A stretch of DNA of 6,040 nt from an uncultured Halomicronema sp. (GTDB lineage Bacteria > Cyanobacteriota > Cyanobacteriia > Phormidesmidales > Phormidesmidaceae). The DNA is taken from NCBI GenBank assembly GCA_937897665.1, contig CALCPB010000516.1:1-6040 (forward strand), read 5' to 3'. The notes below the pieces were generated by a model. The model saw nothing but the letters and a program-made list of their open reading frames with translations. It was not told the DNA's origin and made no database searches. Shown one piece after another: positions 1 to 6,010 of this stretch (the first letter of the stretch is position 1; every line of letters begins with the position of its first letter). The position numbers and the translations under genes are program-made.

Positions 1-1585
1 TCCGTACATACTCGCCCGCATGTTCTTGAATGCAACCGCTGAGCGCCGCCAACACGTCCGCTTCGCGAGTTGAGGAGATTGGTGAACAAGTTTGCCAAAC
101 GTTGCTTTTAAACCGGCGAGTATCGGCATGTTCAGTGCCGATGCGGTAGCCCTGACTGAGCAGCCCTCGCACCTGCTGGGCCAAGTTGCCAGACACCTGA
201 CCGGCAGCGCCGGCATAACTGGGCGAGCCGTTGTGGTTGGCGGTCGATGTCTCGCTTCCCGGAGAGCAGACTCGGTCCGATGCGTGACCTTCGGGGCGAT
301 GAATGGTATTGGGAGCCACCCGGCGCTTGGCGACTGGGTCAATGCCAAACATCCGCACGTACTCGCCCTGATGCTCACTCATACAGGCCTGCAGGGCAGC
401 CATGACCTCTCGCTCGTTGCTGGAATGCACGGGGGAGCAGCTGTGCCAAACGTTGCTTTTAAACCGGCGGGCATCGGCATGCTCAAGCCCAATATGATAC
501 CCCTGGCTCAGCATGTTGCGCACCTGCTGCACCAGCCCAGCATCGGTGCCGCCACTATAGCTGCCGCCGTTGCTGTGCGCGGGGCGATGACCGTTACCGG
601 CCTGGGGCACCGCGTGAGGGCGCACCTCTACTGCTCTGCCGTCAGGCCGTTGAATCGTCACGGGAGCCACCCGGCGCTTGGCGACTGGGTCAATGCCAAA
701 CATCCGCACATACTCATTAGCATGCTCGGCTAAGCAGGCTTCTAACCCCGCAAAGACGTCGCCTTCGCGAGTCGATGCGATGGGCGTGCAGGTTTGCCAC
801 ACGTTGCTGCGATAGCGGCGCTGGTCGGCATGTTCAGTGCCGATGCGATAGCCCTGGTTGAGCAGCTGCCGGACTTGATGAACGATATCAGCGGTCAGTC
901 TTTGAGATTGCATGGTCTTAATTCCGTTGTCTTGAGCGAGAGAGGTGAGCGGAGTCCGATCGCGAGCGGCGGTAATATCACGAATACAGGCATCGTTGGC
1001 AGCACAGGCATAGCCTGCCCGGAGCGCCTGATTCGCGTTAATCAGTTCAGAAACGAAGGCGAGATCTTGGGGGCGCGCATCCGCTAACTGGTCAGCCTGG
1101 GCTTGCTGAGTAATCACGGCCCCCGACGGCACAAATTTACCGGGAGGAATCTCCACATCCTGGACGAGGGCGTGCATCATGACCAGACACCCGGCCCCCA
1201 ACCGGGCATTAAAAATAGTGGAGCGAAAACCGACAAAGGCCCCGTCACCGATAAAGGCCGGGCCATGAATAATCGACTTATGGGTGATGCAGACGTTTTG
1301 ACCAATCCAGACCGAATAGGGCTGGTCGTCATCGCCCAGCACCCGGCCCGCTTCTAACCCGTGAATCACGACCCCATCTTGGATGGCCGTCCCGGCCCCG
1401 ATGGCAAACGGGGAGCCCTCATCGGCCCGAATCGAAGAGCCCGGCGCGATCAGCACATTGTCAGCGACTCGCACATCCCCAATCAACTGCGAAAAGGAAT
1501 GAACAACCGCTGAAGCTGCCACCGCCGGTTTAGCCAAATCCTGTGACCAGGGGGTGGGCGGAGCTGCTGTATTTTGGGTCAACAT
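1..1585 (-). CDS. ccmM: CcmM, carboxysome scaffold / gamma-carbonic anhydrase (3' end outside window)
   Basis: This protein organises the inside of the beta-carboxysome: its N-terminal domain is a gamma-class carbonic anhydrase and its C-terminal repeats bind and condense Rubisco. The ATG at 1585 opens 528 in-frame codons running off the left edge with no frameshift. A purine-rich GGAGG (1597-1601) followed by AGGGGG precedes the start. Residues about 15-200 form the left-handed beta-helix domain. The zinc triad is present as His75 (VVIHG), His102 (ITHK) and His107 (IIHGPA), with Arg53 and Gln69 nearby. Cys194 and Cys200 match the redox disulfide pair needed for activity in the characterised Thermosynechococcus CcmM (family knowledge). 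Three SSUL repeats follow, at about 226-313, 346-430 and 466 onward, with SNVW motifs at 260, 377 and 494 and hydrophilic Gly/Ser/His linkers. More repeats may lie outside. CcmN would be expected next. Confidence 0.97.
   Translation of the reverse strand, partial: MLTQNTAAPPTPWSQDLAKPAVAASAVVHSFSQLIGDVRVADNVLIAPGSSIRADEGSPFAIGAGTAIQDGVVIHGLEAGRVLGDDDQPYSVWIGQNVCITHKSIIHGPAFIGDGAFVGFRSTIFNARLGAGCLVMMHALVQDVEIPPGKFVPSGAVITQQAQADQLADARPQDLAFVSELINANQALRAGYACAANDACIRDITAARDRTPLTSLAQDNGIKTMQSQRLTADIVHQVRQLLNQGYRIGTEHADQRRYRSNVWQTCTPIASTREGDVFAGLEACLAEHANEYVRMFGIDPVAKRRVAPVTIQRPDGRAVEVRPHAVPQAGNGHRPAHSNGGSYSGGTDAGLVQQVRNMLSQGYHIGLEHADARRFKSNVWHSCSPVHSSNEREVMAALQACMSEHQGEYVRMFGIDPVAKRRVAPNTIHRPEGHASDRVCSPGSETSTANHNGSPSYAGAAGQVSGNLAQQVRGLLSQGYRIGTEHADTRRFKSNVWQTCSPISSTREADVLAALSGCIQEHAGEYVR
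2..910 (-). repeat. Tandem SSUL (Rubisco small-subunit-like) repeats in ccmM
   Basis: Three repeats of one unit are visible within ccmM, the third cut by the window edge. Equivalent residues lie exactly 117 codons apart (SNVW at residues 260, 377 and 494), giving a 351-nt DNA period. Each copy has the core QVR-LL-QGY-IG-EHAD, then SNVW, then a cysteine pair 18 residues apart: 266/284, 383/401 and 500/518. In Synechococcus 7942 such a pair forms a disulfide that tunes Rubisco binding (established); here all three visible copies keep it. DNA identity is patchy. Bases 311-358 and 662-709 are identical over 48 nt, and the 25 nt starting at 94 are repeated starting at 445. Confidence 0.93.
911..913 (-). 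promoter_or_regulatory. Candidate internal translation start for a short CcmM (CcmM35-like) form
   Basis: Codon 225 of ccmM is an in-frame ATG exactly between the gamma-carbonic-anhydrase domain, which ends near residue 210, and the first SSUL repeat, which begins MQSQRL. Synechococcus 7942 makes a short CcmM of SSUL repeats only from an internal start at the same domain boundary (established). The upstream ribosome-binding match is modest: AACGGA about ten bases before the ATG. A short product from this codon is an inference from position and family behaviour. Confidence 0.5.
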
Positions 1586-1697
1586 AAAACCCCCTACCTC
1601 CGTTCAACTATCGGCGGCTGTCTCACCGCCCGCTGACCACGCACACCTGAGCGTGAGAGAACCGTCCCTGAGCACCTTTCTGCCCGCTCAAGCGCAC
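1586..1697 (-). other. ccmL-ccmM intergenic gap with ccmM ribosome-binding site
   Basis: This 112-nt gap is the only sizeable break between ccmL and ccmM, which otherwise lie in one direction. It holds the ccmM ribosome-binding site: GGAGG at 1597-1601, plus an AGGGGG run closer to the ATG. A weak 5-bp stem (1613-1617 with 1626-1630, 8-nt loop) is present but has no U-tract, so it is not called a terminator. No promoter boxes stood out. Read-through transcription from ccmL is assumed. Confidence 0.5.
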
Positions 1698-2003
1698 TTA
1701 AACGTAGTCCGCATCACGCTTGCTATAAAGCGTGCCAGAGCTGAGAGACACCGTATCAACAATGGCAATCACCGTCGCGTCTACGGGGCGATCGTGGTAG
1801 CCCTGATGCTGGCGCGCCCCGCTACCACGGGCAATGAGCACCCATTCATCGGGCCCAGCCCCGACCACATCAGCCGCCACTTCATAGTCAGGCAGCGGCT
1901 CGCCGGTATCACTGATGAGCTGCACCAACAAAAACTTGACGCCGCTCAGGCTGGGCTCTTTGCAGGTACTGACTACCGTGCCCCGAACTTTAGCCAGAAG
2001 CAT
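1698..2003 (-). CDS. ccmL: CcmL, carboxysome pentameric vertex protein
   Basis: CcmL belongs to the EutN/CcmL family, whose pentamers cap the vertices of the icosahedral carboxysome shell. The product has 101 residues, the usual length. Diagnostic stretches are the N-terminal strand MLLAKVRGTV, the loop STCKEPSLSGVKFLLVQ (12-28), LPDYEVAADVVGAG (37-50), the conserved DEWVLIARGSGAR (52-64), and PVDATVIAIVDTV (73-85) followed by LYSKR. The frame is open further upstream to 2123, but those 40 extra residues overlap ccmK1 in another frame and have no family match, so the ATG at 2003 is chosen. AGGT at 2015-2018 is a weak ribosome-binding match 11 nt before it. Only 13 nt separate this start from the ccmK1 stop, which suggests coupled translation that would keep vertex protein low relative to shell hexamers. 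Confidence 0.96.
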   Translation of the reverse strand: MLLAKVRGTVVSTCKEPSLSGVKFLLVQLISDTGEPLPDYEVAADVVGAGPDEWVLIARGSGARQHQGYHDRPVDATVIAIVDTVSLSSGTLYSKRDADYV

Positions 2004-2016
2004 AAACAGTAATGAC

Positions 2017-2355
2017 CTAACGACCGTAAGGGCGAATACCGCTGACGCTTTCACGGAACTGCTCAACCGCCTCGGTGTAGCGAATGGGTAGCACAAATTC
2101 CAGGTTTTCGTGGGGGCGGGCAATGATGTGCGTTGACAGCACTTGGCCGCCGTTCACCCGCTTGACGTTCTCAACCCCAGCCGAAACCGACGCCTGCACT
2201 TCTGACACGTCGCCGCGCACGATAACCGTGACTCGCCCACTCCCAATTTTCTCGTAACCCACCAGGGTCACCCGAGCGGCTTTTACCATGGCATCTGCCG
2301 CTTCTACCACTGCCGGAAACCCGAGGGTTTCGATCATTCCAACTGCGATCGCCAT
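2017..2355 (-). CDS. ccmK1: CcmK1, carboxysome hexameric shell protein
   Basis: This 112-residue BMC-domain protein forms the flat hexameric tiles of the carboxysome shell, whose central pore is thought to admit bicarbonate and RuBP. The BMC fold covers residues 4-90. The pore-lining loop KIGSG is at 36-40, with KAARV at 25-29, [14 protein letters not shown] at 44-57 and the edge motif RPHENLE at 80-86. It differs from the neighbouring CcmK2 at only eight of the first 102 residues (2, 11, 44, 61, 63, 64, 71 and 102). It then carries a C-terminal tail ([11 protein letters not shown]) that CcmK2 lacks; this longer tail, and second place in the operon, is why it is called CcmK1. The ATG at 2355 follows AAGGAG (2364-2369) with 8-nt spacing, the best ribosome-binding site in the cluster. 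A HIP1 octamer overlaps codons 2-4. Confidence 0.95.
   Translation of the reverse strand: MAIAVGMIETLGFPAVVEAADAMVKAARVTLVGYEKIGSGRVTVIVRGDVSEVQASVSAGVENVKRVNGGQVLSTHIIARPHENLEFVLPIRYTEAVEQFRESVSGIRPYGR
2345..2352. repeat. HIP1 octamer GCGATCGC
   Basis: A perfect copy of the highly iterated palindrome typical of many cyanobacterial genomes. It lies inside the ccmK1 coding sequence just after the start codon. Four further perfect copies are in ndhF4 at 3497-3504, 4109-4116, 4466-4473 and 4668-4675. The five copies support cyanobacterial origin for both gene clusters. Confidence 0.9.
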
Positions 2356-2363
2356 ATCCTTAA

Positions 2364-2369
2364 CTCCTT
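2364..2369 (-). promoter_or_regulatory. ccmK1 ribosome-binding site
   Basis: AAGGAG on the minus strand lies 8 nt before the ccmK1 ATG at 2355. It is the strongest match to the anti-Shine-Dalgarno sequence in this operon. It is also complementary to the loop of the hairpin at 2406-2427, about 40 nt upstream in the transcript. Confidence 0.8.
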
Positions 2370-2405
2370 ATCTATTTTGGAAACCCTGACGAGACGACAC
2401 ACGCC

Positions 2406-2427
2406 CGCAATGCAAAGGAGCATTGCG
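2406..2427 (-). ncRNA. Perfect 8-bp hairpin in the ccmK2-ccmK1 spacer
   Basis: CGCAATGC (2406-2413) and GCATTGCG (2420-2427) form a perfect 8-bp inverted repeat around a 6-nt loop. In the ccm transcript the loop reads UCCUUU. No U-run follows the stem, so a classical intrinsic terminator is unlikely. The spacer around it (2356-2519, 164 nt) has no open frame that looks real. Possible roles are stabilising or processing the ccmK2 3' end, or modulating ccmK1 translation; both are inference. Confidence 0.6.
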
Positions 2428-2519
2428 ACTGCACGCACTGCTCAGCCCTAGCCTGCTACTGCAGCACCCTGACTGGGCAATCGCCTCGTCGTGAACTGAT
2501 GGTTTGAGAAAATGCTGCC

Positions 2520-2828
2520 CTAAGTCCGGAACTGCTCGACCGCTTCGGTGTAGCGAATGGGTAGCACAAATTCCAGGTTTTCGTGGGGACGAGCAATGAT
2601 ATGCGTCGACAACACCTCGCCACCATTGACGCGCTTAGCAGACTCAATGCCCGCTGAAACCGAGGCCTGCACTTCCGACACATCACCCCGCACAATGCCC
2701 GTCACGCGACCGCTCCCGATCTTCTCGTAACCGACCAGCGTCACCCGAGCCGCCTTCACCATTGCGTCAGCCGCTTCTACAACAGCAGGGAAACCCTTCG
2801 TTTCAATCATTCCAACTGCAATAGGCAT
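2520..2828 (-). CDS. ccmK2: CcmK2, major carboxysome hexameric shell protein
   Basis: CcmK2 is usually the most abundant facet protein of the beta-carboxysome shell, a BMC-domain hexamer. The product has 102 residues, against about 102-103 in the family. It contains MIET at 7-10, [16 protein letters not shown] (25-40) with the KIGSG pore loop, [16 protein letters not shown] at 45-60, and [16 protein letters not shown] at 80-95, ending EQFRT. The ATG at 2828 is preceded by GAGGGAG (2839-2845), with GGAG 10 nt from the start. Position 44 is Gly, where the CcmK1 copy has Val, and position 11 is Lys instead of Leu; both are small departures inside an otherwise nearly invariant fold. As first gene of the operon it sits next to the promoter, which fits its expected high dosage. 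Confidence 0.95.
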   Translation of the reverse strand: MPIAVGMIETKGFPAVVEAADAMVKAARVTLVGYEKIGSGRVTGIVRGDVSEVQASVSAGIESAKRVNGGEVLSTHIIARPHENLEFVLPIRYTEAVEQFRT

Positions 2829-2966
2829 TTATCGTTATCTCCCTCTAAGATGCCGTGAGCCACTAGCGCCGCAGAAAACCTTGCGATTGTTTACCCTGAG
2901 GCAAACCGTTAAGAATTGCTGCCTTGCTAAAAAAGGCACGGAAATGGCCCACTCAAACTCCATGTA
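2829..2966 (-). promoter_or_regulatory. Untranslated leader of the ccm operon
   Basis: If transcription starts a few bases past the predicted -10 box, ccmK2 has a leader of about 138 nt. It contains a 6-bp stem, TGCCTT (2920-2925) with AAGGCA (2933-2938) around a 7-nt loop. It also has a weak 5-bp pairing of GGCAU (2850-2854) with AUGCC, which includes the ccmK2 start codon (2824-2828), leaving the GAGGGAG ribosome-binding site in the loop. No coding sequence is recognisable. Confidence 0.4.
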
Positions 2967-2972
2967 ATACTC

Positions 2973-3001
2973 AGGATATGAGTCCGGTGCACCCTTGGCA
3001 A
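2973..3001 (-). promoter_or_regulatory. Candidate sigma70-type promoter of the ccm operon
   Basis: On the minus strand TTGCCA (2996-3001, 5 of 6 to TTGACA) is followed after exactly 17 nt by TATCCT (2973-2978, 4 of 6 to TATAAT). It points into ccmK2. The spacer contains the perfect 8-bp palindrome GGTGCACC (2986-2993). A 5-bp dyad, ACTCA-N5-TGAGT (2969-2983), overlaps the -10 box. These are plausible operator positions. No transcription start is known from the sequence alone. Confidence 0.45.
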
Positions 3002-3022
3002 TATAAGCCTCGATGATTGTCT

Positions 3023-3039
3023 TTAATATGAAATATTAA
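3023..3039. promoter_or_regulatory. AT-rich perfect dyad, candidate operator
   Basis: TTAATAT (3023-3029) and ATATTAA (3033-3039) are perfect inverted arms around GAA. The site is upstream of the candidate ccm promoter and between the two divergent clusters. The overall form, a TTA-to-TAA AT-rich dyad, resembles sites used by LysR-type carbon regulators such as CmpR and NdhR, but the arms do not fit a specific published consensus that I can vouch for. Confidence 0.4.
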
Positions 3040-3046
3040 TGCAGCT

Positions 3047-3072
3047 AATGAAACAAACTGACTTGTTTCGTT
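3047..3072. promoter_or_regulatory. Imperfect 10-bp dyad, candidate operator
   Basis: GAAACAA (3050-3056) and TTGTTTC (3063-3069) are perfect 7-nt inverted arms around a 6-nt centre. The match continues outward through one T-G position to AAT/GTT, so the dyad spans 26 bp. It lies eight bases from the AT-rich dyad at 3023-3039. A third, weaker dyad, GAATTT-N8-AAATTC, is at 3126-3145. A regulator-binding role is inferred from position and symmetry only. Confidence 0.4.
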
Positions 3073-3205
3073 GCCTGTTGTGAAAAATCTGAGAGCACTA
3101 TCTGTGGAGATGTTGCAAAGTCGAGGAATTTCTTCGCAAAAATTCACGGCAAAATGTCCTCGGTTCGGTTTCGAAGACATCGTGGAAACGATTGGTGGGC
3201 GGCGG

Positions 3206-3234
3206 TTTCAGTTAAAATGATATTACGGTATGAT
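3206..3234 (+). promoter_or_regulatory. Weak candidate promoter for ndhF4-ndhD4
   Basis: TATGAT (3229-3234, 5 of 6 to TATAAT) could serve as a -10 box; the hexamer 17 nt upstream, TTTCAG (3206-3211), is a poor -35. An activator or an alternative sigma factor may be needed. A start near 3241 would place the folded element at 3253-3364 at the 5' end of the transcript. A second AT-rich hexamer, TAAAAT (3213-3218), is an alternative. Confidence 0.3.
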
Positions 3235-3252
3235 GAGTGGAATCGGTGAACG

Positions 3253-3364
3253 CGCCAGCAACGCCTTAAACCGAGGTCAACAACCGGGGCAACCCTGGTG
3301 CAGTGGTGGGTACTAAGGAGAACGCTAGGGTCGTGGCAGGGCGCTGATCGGGTTTTTGCTGGCG
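3253..3364 (+). ncRNA. Putative structured leader RNA upstream of ndhF4
   Basis: CGCCAGCAA (3253-3261) is perfectly complementary over 9 bp to TTGCTGGCG (3356-3364), closing a 112-nt element. Inside, ACCGGGG (3283-3289) pairs with CCCTGGT (3293-3299), giving 7 bp with one G-U and a CAA loop. CCTTA (3264-3268) can pair with TAAGG (3314-3318), or CGCC (3262-3265) with GGCG (3340-3343). These last two overlap and so could be alternative folds. AAGGAG (3315-3320) looks like a ribosome-binding site but has no useful start codon after it. I compared it mentally with c-di-AMP, SAM, cobalamin, glutamine, TPP and fluoride riboswitch signatures and could not match any. A regulatory RNA is inferred from pairing only. 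Confidence 0.35.
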
Positions 3365-3439
3365 GATGGTTGCAGGCTTCCGCTCAGGCGGCATTCGTCG
3401 GCTGATGATAATCAATCAGGCCTATCGCTTTTGGGATCA

Positions 3440-5275
3440 ATGGCAGAGTTTTTGGTGCAGACAGGCTGGTTGATTCCGGCTTACGGATTAATCGGCGCGA
3501 TCGCGACGCTGCCCTGGGCGGCGGGGCTGATTCGCCGCACCGGGCAGCGACCGGCCGCTTACATCAACATTTTGATGACGCTACTCGCCCTAATCCACGG
3601 CACATTGGCATTTGAGGGGATTTGGGGGCACGGGCCGCGCGAGCTCACGTGGGACTGGTTTCAAATTGCCGATCTCCAACTGCACATTTCCCTTGAGCTA
3701 TCGGTGCTGAGTTTAGGCATTGTGGAACTGGTAACCGGCCTCAGTCTGCTGGCGCAGCTGTTTGCCCTCGGCTATATGGAAAAAGACTGGGCCTTGGGCC
3801 GCTTTTTTGGGCTGATGGGCTTTTTTGAAGCGGCGATGAGCGGCGTCATTCTTAGCAGTTCGCTATTTGTCTCCTACTCACTGCCGGAGATGCTGACACT
3901 GTCCACCTATCTGCTGGTGGGGTTTTGGTATGCGCAGCCGTTGGTCGTGACCGCTGCCCGCGACGCTTTTTTGACCAAGCGCATTGGCGATGTGCTGCTG
4001 CTAATGGGGGTGATTGCCCTGTCGGCGTTTGCCGGGAGTCTGCACTTCAACGACCTCTACGAATGGGTCAAGGTGGCAAATCTAACCCCGGCAGTAGCCA
4101 CGCTGCTGGCGATCGCGCTCATTGCTGGCCCGACCGGTAAGTGTGCCCAGTTTCCGCTGCACCTCTGGCTCGACGAAGCCATGGAGGGGCCGAACCCGGC
4201 GTCGATTTTGCGGAATTCCGTGGTGGTAACCTGCGGCGCTTATGTGCTGATTCGCCTGCAGCCCATTGTGGTGCTCTCCCCCACTGCCCTAACGCTGTTG
4301 GTCGCAGTGGGCACGGTGACCGCCGTGGGCGCTTCCCTGGTAGCAATCGCCCAAATCGACATTAAGCGGACGCTGTCCTATTCCACCAGTGCCTATTTGG
4401 GTCTGGTATTTATTGCGGTGGGGACCGAATGGCCAGGGGTGGCGCTGATGATTTTGCTCACCCACGCGATCGCCAAGGCGCTGTTGTTTATGAGTGCAGG
4501 CGCGGTCATTGTCACGACGAACTGCCAAGACCTGACGGAAATGGGGGGCTTGGGCCGCAAAATGCCCGCGACAACAGTCGCCTTTATCGTCGGCGGCTTA
4601 GGCTTGGTCGGGCTATTGCCGCTGGGTGGCTTTTGGGGCTATCGCATGGGCATCGACTTTTTGTGGGGCGATCGCCCAGCGTTGGTTGTGGTCTTTTTGC
4701 TCGTGAACTTGTTAACCGCGTTAAATCTGACGCGGATCTTTCGCCTGATGTTTATCGGGACGGCACAGCCGAAGACGCGGCGCGCCCCTGAGGTCATCTG
4801 GCCCATGGCTTTGCCGATGGTGACGTTAACTATGGTGACGTTAGCGGTGCCGCTGGTGATGCAGCGACTGTTGCTGTTGCCCCCGCTAGCCTACGTCAAT
4901 CTAACGGAGCTGCTGCTACTGATCGCTTCGGGGGCGATCGGGGTGAGCATTGGCGCCAGCATTCCCCTCAGCAAGACGCTGGCGCGATCGACGCGCAAGC
5001 CTTTCCGCATCTTGCAAGACTTGCTGGCCTACGACTTCTACACCGAGAAGCTGTATCGCTTTACCGTGGTCTGGGTGGTTGAGCAGCTTTCCCTAGCCAG
5101 CAACTGGTTTGATCGCTACATCGTTGATGGCCTGGTGAACAGTATTGGCCTCGCCTCTTTGATCGGCGGGGAAAGTCTGAAATACAGCATTTCGGGGCGC
5201 TCCCAGGGCTATCTGCTGACCATTTTGGTGGGCGTCGGCCTGTTGGGACTGCTCATGACTTGGACGATGTGGTAG
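3440..5275 (+). CDS. ndhF4: NdhF4, NDH-1 antiporter-like subunit of the CO2-uptake complex NDH-1MS'
   Basis: NdhF4 is a membrane subunit of a specialised thylakoid NDH-1 complex that couples electron flow to CO2 hydration with CupB. The product has 611 residues and many hydrophobic helices from residue 10 to 608. Antiporter-family residues are visible: Glu150 in PEMLTLSTYLLVGFW, Lys234 in GPTGKCAQFPLHLWLDEAME (230-249), and His342 and Lys346 in LTHAIAKALLF. The CO2-uptake branch is indicated by PNPASILRNSVVV (251-263), where respiratory NdhF/NuoL has the TPVSALIHAATMV type of sequence, and by GFWGYR (397-402) instead of GFFSKD. The ATG at 3440 begins MAEFLVQTGWLIPAYG, the expected N terminus. 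The frame opens further to a TTG at 3356, but those 28 residues are hydrophilic and unlike the family. No good ribosome-binding site precedes the ATG. NdhF4 rather than NdhF3 is chosen from similarity and the ccm-linked context; NdhF3 is the alternative. Confidence 0.9.
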   Translation: MAEFLVQTGWLIPAYGLIGAIATLPWAAGLIRRTGQRPAAYINILMTLLALIHGTLAFEGIWGHGPRELTWDWFQIADLQLHISLELSVLSLGIVELVTGLSLLAQLFALGYMEKDWALGRFFGLMGFFEAAMSGVILSSSLFVSYSLPEMLTLSTYLLVGFWYAQPLVVTAARDAFLTKRIGDVLLLMGVIALSAFAGSLHFNDLYEWVKVANLTPAVATLLAIALIAGPTGKCAQFPLHLWLDEAMEGPNPASILRNSVVVTCGAYVLIRLQPIVVLSPTALTLLVAVGTVTAVGASLVAIAQIDIKRTLSYSTSAYLGLVFIAVGTEWPGVALMILLTHAIAKALLFMSAGAVIVTTNCQDLTEMGGLGRKMPATTVAFIVGGLGLVGLLPLGGFWGYRMGIDFLWGDRPALVVVFLLVNLLTALNLTRIFRLMFIGTAQPKTRRAPEVIWPMALPMVTLTMVTLAVPLVMQRLLLLPPLAYVNLTELLLLIASGAIGVSIGASIPLSKTLARSTRKPFRILQDLLAYDFYTEKLYRFTVVWVVEQLSLASNWFDRYIVDGLVNSIGLASLIGGESLKYSISGRSQGYLLTILVGVGLLGLLMTWTMW

Positions 5276-5284
5276 GGCGACAGG

Positions 5285-5998
<714 letters not shown>

Positions 5999-6010
<12 letters not shown>

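Larger units (their letters stand above)
2829..3439. other. Divergent ccm / ndhF4 control region (611 nt, no gene)
   Basis: This is the longest non-coding stretch of the window. It is AT-rich at about 2881-3235 compared with the GC-rich genes on both sides. From left to right it holds the ccm leader, the candidate ccm promoter, three dyads, a possible ndhF4 -10 element, and the ndhF4 leader. A 69-codon minus-strand frame at 2971-3180 lies across the promoter elements and resembles nothing I know, so it is not called as a gene. Confidence 0.8.

Noticed and set aside
92..1357. Plus-strand open frames across the left end (92-733, 794-1087, 1103-1357)
   Set aside because: They are antisense to the unmistakable ccmM reading frame. 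Their internal repetition is simply the SSUL repeats read backwards.
1613..1630. Stem GGCGG / CCGCC between ccmL and ccmM
   Set aside because: It has only 5 bp, an 8-nt loop and no U-tract, so it is too weak to call a terminator.
1554..2012. Plus-strand 152-codon frame
   Set aside because: It is antisense to ccmL and the ccmL-ccmM gap and has no recognisable domain.
2004..2123. Upstream extension of CcmL by 40 residues
   Set aside because: It overlaps ccmK1 in another frame and has no CcmL-family similarity. The ATG at 2003 gives the standard 101-residue protein.
2971..3180. 69-codon minus-strand frame in the divergent region
   Set aside because: It has no recognisable family and no clear ribosome-binding site, and it lies across the dyads and the candidate ccm promoter. 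It is probably chance.
3241..3364. Known riboswitch (c-di-AMP, SAM-I, cobalamin, glutamine, TPP, fluoride) in the ndhF4 leader
   Set aside because: Fragments such as GGCAACC and GGTGAA resemble pieces of these classes, but the required conserved cores are not present together. It is left as an unclassified candidate.
3356..3439. TTG start giving ndhF4 a 28-residue extension
   Set aside because: The added residues are hydrophilic and unlike NdhF N termini, and they overlap the 3' arm of the leader pairing. The ATG at 3440 matches the family start.
3925..4791. Other frames inside ndhF4 on both strands (3925-4140, 4119-4346, 4141-4365, 4289-4528, 4429-4791)
   Set aside because: These are shadows of a continuous 611-codon membrane protein gene, with arginine- and alanine-rich compositions typical of GC-rich out-of-frame reading.
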